Origin: Vibrio fluvialis
GTDB taxonomy: Bacteria; Pseudomonadota; Gammaproteobacteria; Enterobacterales; Vibrionaceae
Length of the DNA: 64,000 nucleotides
Direction of reading: 5' to 3'
Assembly: GCF_900460245.1 (NCBI RefSeq)
Contig: NZ_UHIP01000002.1
Coordinates: 930,001-994,000 of the forward strand
Both the position numbers and the translations under genes were made by a program. Of this stretch, positions 61,093 to 64,000 are shown piece by piece. Under the pieces are notes generated by a model. That model had not been told where the DNA came from. It worked only from the letters and a program-made list of their open reading frames with translations, and did not search any database. Every line of letters begins with the position of its first letter. Position 1 is the stretch's first letter.

Positions 61093-61530
61093 GGTAGATG
61101 ACCTTCCCATAATCTGACGAGCGATTGAGCGTCTTGCTGCTCGTCGGTCCTTCTTATTCGATTCTGCCTGAGCAAAATCCTGCATGTGTTGGTTGTTCCG
61201 TAATCACTGTTATCGGTTCAATCGCGAGTGAGCCCCAAGGCTGCTCGTGGTGTTTGCACTGATAACTGACCCCAAAAACAGGGTCCAAACCCGCAGCCAA
61301 ATGTTAAATCCTTGCCACTTGAACGCGGTAACTTGCATCTCTTCATCTAACAAGGACGTAACATACTCCCTGTAAAAAGAACAATCAATCAAAAATTTCC
61401 TATAGGAAACATGGTTTCTGTTTTTGTTACCTAAAGCACGCTTTATTTCCCATTGTGGTCTTTAATCAATCTGTAGCTTCGTGCAACAATGTTTTTTCAC
61501 TACAGGAAGAATAAATATTCGAGGGAAAGC
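61093..61530. other. Divergent control region of glyA-gcvH-gcvP and the XRE-cupin regulator
   Basis: 438 bases. The operator at 61396-61419 sits 304 bases before glyA and 112 before the regulator, so glyA mRNA probably has a leader near 290 bases. That leader contains small inverted repeats (GACCC/GGGTC near 61270, GAGC/GCTC near 61240) but no glycine-riboswitch core that I can find. Confidence 0.55.
61396..61419. promoter_or_regulatory. Composite operator between glyA and XRE-cupin regulator
   Basis: TTTCCTATAGGAAA (61396-61409), a perfect 14-base palindrome, overlaps GGAAACATGGTTTCT (61405-61419). The same composite recurs before gcvT at 62362-62385. Confidence 0.8.
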
Positions 61531-62154
61531 ATGTCAGAAGACATTTATGATGAGTACCCATCATTGACTCTCGCCAAGGAATCCGGCGACCAAAATATTG
61601 AACCGCTTAAGCTCGGTCAGCGTATTAAAGACATTCGCGCCAAGCTCGGCATCACGCTGGAAGAAGCCAGTCAGCGTACTGGATTGGCACGTTCAACACT
61701 CAGCAAAATCGAAAACGAACAGATCTCTCCAACGTTTCAGGCGATGCAGAAACTGGCGCATGGTTTACAAATTGACATGCCGCAACTCTTTGAGCCACCT
61801 AAGAAAATCATGGCAAGCGGCCGTCGCGATGTGACCAAGAAAGGGTTGGGTAAACCGCATCCGACCCAAACTTATGAGCATGAATTGCTGGCTACGCAGC
61901 TGTCGAATAAAAAGATGATGCCGTTCAAAAGCCGGGTTCGGGCACGTGCATTTGAAGAGTATGGTGACTGGGTTCGCCATGACGGTGAAGAGTTCCTGCT
62001 GATCCTCGAAGGTGAGGTGATGTTTTACAGTGAGTTCTATGAACCGGTTCTGCTGGCAGAAGGTGACAGTGTGTATTACGACGCCAATATGGGGCATATG
62101 TTGGTCTCGGTGAGCGATGAAGATGCGCTGATCTTGTGGGTCACGGCCAAATAA
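61531..62154 (+). CDS. XRE-cupin transcriptional regulator, likely controller of glycine cleavage genes
   Basis: 207 residues from the ATG at 61531 (GAGGGA five bases upstream). Helix-turn-helix about residues 27-82 (LGITLEEASQRTGLARSTLSKIENEQISPT) and a cupin beta barrel about 125-205 (HDGEEFLLILEGEVMFY, LLAEGDSVYYDANMGHML). XRE-cupin proteins such as PuuR bind a small ligand in the cupin. Divergent from glyA and followed by gcvT, with shared operators at both promoters, so probably a repressor or activator responding to glycine, serine or a related metabolite; direction of control is unknown. Confidence 0.88.
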   Translation: MSEDIYDEYPSLTLAKESGDQNIEPLKLGQRIKDIRAKLGITLEEASQRTGLARSTLSKIENEQISPTFQAMQKLAHGLQIDMPQLFEPPKKIMASGRRDVTKKGLGKPHPTQTYEHELLATQLSNKKMMPFKSRVRARAFEEYGDWVRHDGEEFLLILEGEVMFYSEFYEPVLLAEGDSVYYDANMGHMLVSVSDEDALILWVTAK

Positions 62155-62166
62155 AGTGAAAAACTG

Positions 62167-62181
62167 AAAAATTTCCTATAG
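62167..62181. promoter_or_regulatory. Partial operator copy behind the regulator gene
   Basis: AAAAATTTCCTATAG repeats 15 bases of the glyA-side site exactly but lacks the second half (GTGAAG instead of GGAAAC). It lies just past the regulator stop. Confidence 0.45.
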
Positions 62182-62221
62182 TGAAGGCAACCGTTTGCTT
62201 TTTGTTGTGAATTGAAGAAAA

Positions 62222-62266
62222 ATGCGCCGCAGTGATGAGAATATCGTCGTTGCGGCGTTTTTCTTT
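62222..62266 (+). terminator. Terminator of the XRE-cupin gene
   Basis: CGCCGCA / TGCGGCG arms with an inner GATGA-ATCGTC fold, followed by TTTTTCTTTT. Confidence 0.85.
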
Positions 62267-62361
62267 TGCAGTCTTAAATGTGATTGAGTTGTTAATTATG
62301 ACAATTCGCACTGTTTTGAACTTGTTAATGCGCTAAAACAGGCGCATCCTTGTTTACTATT

Positions 62362-62385
62362 GGAAACATGGTTTCCTGATAGGAA
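62362..62385. promoter_or_regulatory. Composite operator upstream of gcvT
   Basis: GGAAACATGGTTTCC (62362-62376) is a perfect palindrome with a three-base centre, overlapping TTCCTGATAGGAA (62373-62385). It matches the glyA operator in sequence and polarity and ends 72 bases before gcvT. Confidence 0.82.
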
Positions 62386-62457
62386 CTTTTGCTACAGTTT
62401 TTGCTAAACACTAGCGGCTACACTCGAAAGACTGAGTCTGGCTTAATGGAGAAGAAA

Positions 62458-63591
62458 ATGACTCAAGAACATGCGACACAAGAACTCCTGATCACACCAT
62501 TGCACGCGCTTCATTTGGAAGTTGGCGCGAAGATGGTGCCTTTTGCGGGTTACGATATGCCGGTGCAGTACGCTCTGGGCGTAAAGAAAGAGCACTTGCA
62601 CACTCGTGAAGCAGCAGGTCTGTTTGACGTTTCACACATGGGTCAGCTTCGTCTGCACGGTGAAGGTGCGGCGGCGGCGCTGGAAACTTTGGTTCCAGTC
62701 GATGTGGTCGATCTTGCCGAAGGTAAGCAGCGTTACGCATTCTTTACTAATGAGCAGGGCGGTATTCTGGATGACCTGATGGTGGCTAATCTGGGTGATC
62801 ATCTGTTTGTAGTCGTGAACGCAGCGTGTAAAGAACAAGACATCAATCACCTGCAAGCACATCTGCCATCAGGTGTTGAGCTGGAAATCATTGACGACCG
62901 CGCTCTGTTGGCTCTGCAAGGCCCAAAAGCGGCTGAAGTGCTGGCTCGCCTGCAACCAGCGGTCGCTGATATGCTGTTTATGGATATCCAACAAGTGCAA
63001 ATCGACGGCATCGACTGCATCGTAAGCCGCAGTGGTTACACGGGCGAAGATGGTTACGAAATTTCTGTGCCGGCTGACAAAGCAGAAGCACTGGCTCGTA
63101 CGCTGACAGCGTTTGAAGAGGTAGAGTGGATTGGTCTGGGCGCGCGTGACTCGCTACGTCTGGAGTGCGGTCTGTGCCTGTATGGTCACGATCTTGATGA
63201 AACCACCACGCCAGTTGAAGCCAGCCTGCTGTGGGCAATTCAGCCAGTTCGTCGCACGGGCGGCGCGCGTGAAGGCGGTTTCCCAGGTGCGGATATCATT
63301 CTGTCTCAAATCGCAACGAAAGATGTGTCACGTAAGCGTGTGGGTCTGGTTGGTCAAACCAAAGCACCAGTGCGTGAAGGCACTGAATTGTTTGATGCTG
63401 AAGGCGCAAAAATTGGTATCGTGACCAGCGGCACTGCCGGTCCAACTGCGGGTATCCCAGTCTCTATGGCTTACGTGCGCGCGGATCTGTCTGCAATTGG
63501 CACGGAAGTGTTTGCTGAAGTACGCGGTAAAATGCTGCCAATGTTGGTTGAAAAAATGCCGTTTGTACCGCAACGCTACTACCGCGGTTAA
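62458..63591 (+). CDS. gcvT: Aminomethyltransferase, glycine cleavage T-protein
   Basis: Folate-dependent enzyme releasing ammonia and methylene-tetrahydrofolate from aminomethyl-GcvH, 377 residues from the ATG at 62458 (GGAGAAG six bases upstream; Met codons at 62446 and before are too early). MVPFAGYDMPVQY, VFDVSHMGQ-type (here LFDVSHMGQL) and GARDSLRLECGLCLYGHDL with the folate-contacting Asp are present. Transcribed away from gcvP-gcvH-glyA, under its own copy of the shared operator. Confidence 0.96.
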   Translation: MTQEHATQELLITPLHALHLEVGAKMVPFAGYDMPVQYALGVKKEHLHTREAAGLFDVSHMGQLRLHGEGAAAALETLVPVDVVDLAEGKQRYAFFTNEQGGILDDLMVANLGDHLFVVVNAACKEQDINHLQAHLPSGVELEIIDDRALLALQGPKAAEVLARLQPAVADMLFMDIQQVQIDGIDCIVSRSGYTGEDGYEISVPADKAEALARTLTAFEEVEWIGLGARDSLRLECGLCLYGHDLDETTTPVEASLLWAIQPVRRTGGAREGGFPGADIILSQIATKDVSRKRVGLVGQTKAPVREGTELFDAEGAKIGIVTSGTAGPTAGIPVSMAYVRADLSAIGTEVFAEVRGKMLPMLVEKMPFVPQRYYRG

Positions 63592-63606
63592 TCCGAGATA
63601 CTGAAA

Positions 63607-63637
63607 AAACAGCCCCTCTTGAGGGGCTGTTTTTTTA
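63607..63637 (+). terminator. Terminator of gcvT
   Basis: AAACAGCCCCTC / GAGGGGCTGTTT stem with seven T and an AT tail. Confidence 0.93.
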
Positions 63638-63744
63638 TTTATCATTCATACTTTGGTTTAGCAATGTAAAGACGCGTAAAGAGAGTTTTGCTGAATATTA
63701 CGTATCAAGTACTATCTGAGAACTTTTACTTAAAGGATATAGAC

Positions 63745-64000
63745 ATGAAGAAATGGAAGGCTTTGGCGGCGCTCACGTATTCCCTTTCTGCAATTCCCTC
63801 ATTCGCGGCCACCACCGATGTCACGACTTATATTGTTAATGGTACGTCGACCAGTGTCAGTACATACGGATCTTTTGTCAGCCTGTTTTACGATCGTATT
63901 GAATTCGACGGCGTGTATGGCGTCGGCAGTTACTGCGGCGGCACCATGCTTGACGCGACGCACGTGCTCACGGCCGCGCACTGCATCTTTGATGGTTTGG
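63745..64000 (+). CDS. Secreted trypsin-like serine protease, N-terminal part, cut by window edge
   Basis: First 85 residues only; runs off the right edge. AAGGA nine bases before the ATG. Signal peptide about residues 1-22 (ending SFAA). IVNGTST looks like the chymotrypsin-type activation point (IVGG/IVNG), and GGTMLDATHVLTAAHC holds the catalytic His with its partner Cys. Vibrio Ves proteases of this kind are exported by type II secretion; whether a GlyGly-CTERM tail is present lies outside the window. Confidence 0.88.
   Translation, partial: MKKWKALAALTYSLSAIPSFAATTDVTTYIVNGTSTSVSTYGSFVSLFYDRIEFDGVYGVGSYCGGTMLDATHVLTAAHCIFDGL

Larger units (their letters stand above)
62155..62457. other. 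Gap between regulator and gcvT with terminator and operators
   Basis: 303 bases: a partial operator (62167-62181), a terminator (62222-62266), and the full gcvT operator (62362-62385), leaving gcvT to its own promoter. No gene and no glycine-riboswitch core (no GGAGAGA...CCGAAGGGGC pattern) is seen. Confidence 0.6.

Noticed and set aside
61210..61392. A 60-codon minus-strand frame in the glyA leader as a leader-peptide gene
   Set aside because: It starts at TTG without a ribosome site, shows no run of Gly or Ser codons, and has no family resemblance.
62155..62457. Glycine riboswitch ahead of gcvT
   Set aside because: The GGAGAGA and CCGAAGGGGC core elements are missing; the structured part is explained by a terminator and operator palindromes.

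Overview
The window reads as bacterial DNA from a Vibrio, very probably part of the second chromosome of a species near V. fluvialis or V. furnissii. That placement is inferred from protein resemblance and gene neighbourhoods (chromosome-II style groESL, a gcvP-gcvH-glyA / gcvT locus, a type-B chloramphenicol acetyltransferase, DUF2058 and DUF1992 proteins) and was not tested by a search. Coding density is high, most operons end in clean hairpin-plus-T terminators, and I see no rRNA, tRNA, insertion sequence, prophage, integron or CRISPR array.

Left part (1-14.4 kb): the 5' end of groEL with groES and a clear sigma-32 promoter; a small MscS-type channel translationally coupled to the magnesium transporter MgtE; a large chemoreceptor with a good CRP site upstream; a proV-proW-proX betaine/proline ABC operon followed by a MarR-type regulator; a membrane-anchored TPR protein; and speA-speB, which convert arginine to putrescine.

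Middle (14-33 kb): an Lrp-type regulator divergent from a methionine-gamma-lyase-like PLP enzyme, with a polar amino-acid ABC transporter behind it; a DacA (PBP5) carboxypeptidase; a small XRE-like protein; an AaeXAB-like efflux set; an alpha carbonic anhydrase; and a complete nine-gene F1Fo ATP synthase operon (atpIBEFHAGDC). The ATP synthase operon starts behind a 565-base AT-rich region holding three near-identical 18-base direct repeats.

Right part (33-64 kb): nitronate monooxygenase, a LysE exporter, a DEAD-box helicase, a two-component pair with an unusual winged-helix output, a chemoreceptor whose sensory domain seems to be C-terminal, the mesX-mesD methionine synthase pair, a YidE/AspT-type transporter, CatB, and a run of small genes (ThpR, YciI, LysE, Rrf2, DUF1360, a Met-rich CX9C repeat protein, cold-shock/DUF1294 fusion, NifW-like, DUF1992, DUF3750, DUF2058), then phospholipase A. 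The window closes with the glycine cleavage locus: gcvP-gcvH-glyA leftward, and an XRE-cupin regulator and gcvT rightward, followed by the start of a secreted trypsin-like protease.

The most interesting signal is in the glycine locus. The same composite palindromic operator lies in front of glyA/regulator and in front of gcvT, in the same polarity relative to both enzyme genes, with a partial third copy just behind the regulator. This suggests an autoregulated glycine-cleavage regulon run by the XRE-cupin protein. Other leads are the repeat-controlled second ATP synthase, the mesX-mesD palindrome, two palindromes in the Lrp/lyase divergent promoter, and several odd domain arrangements.
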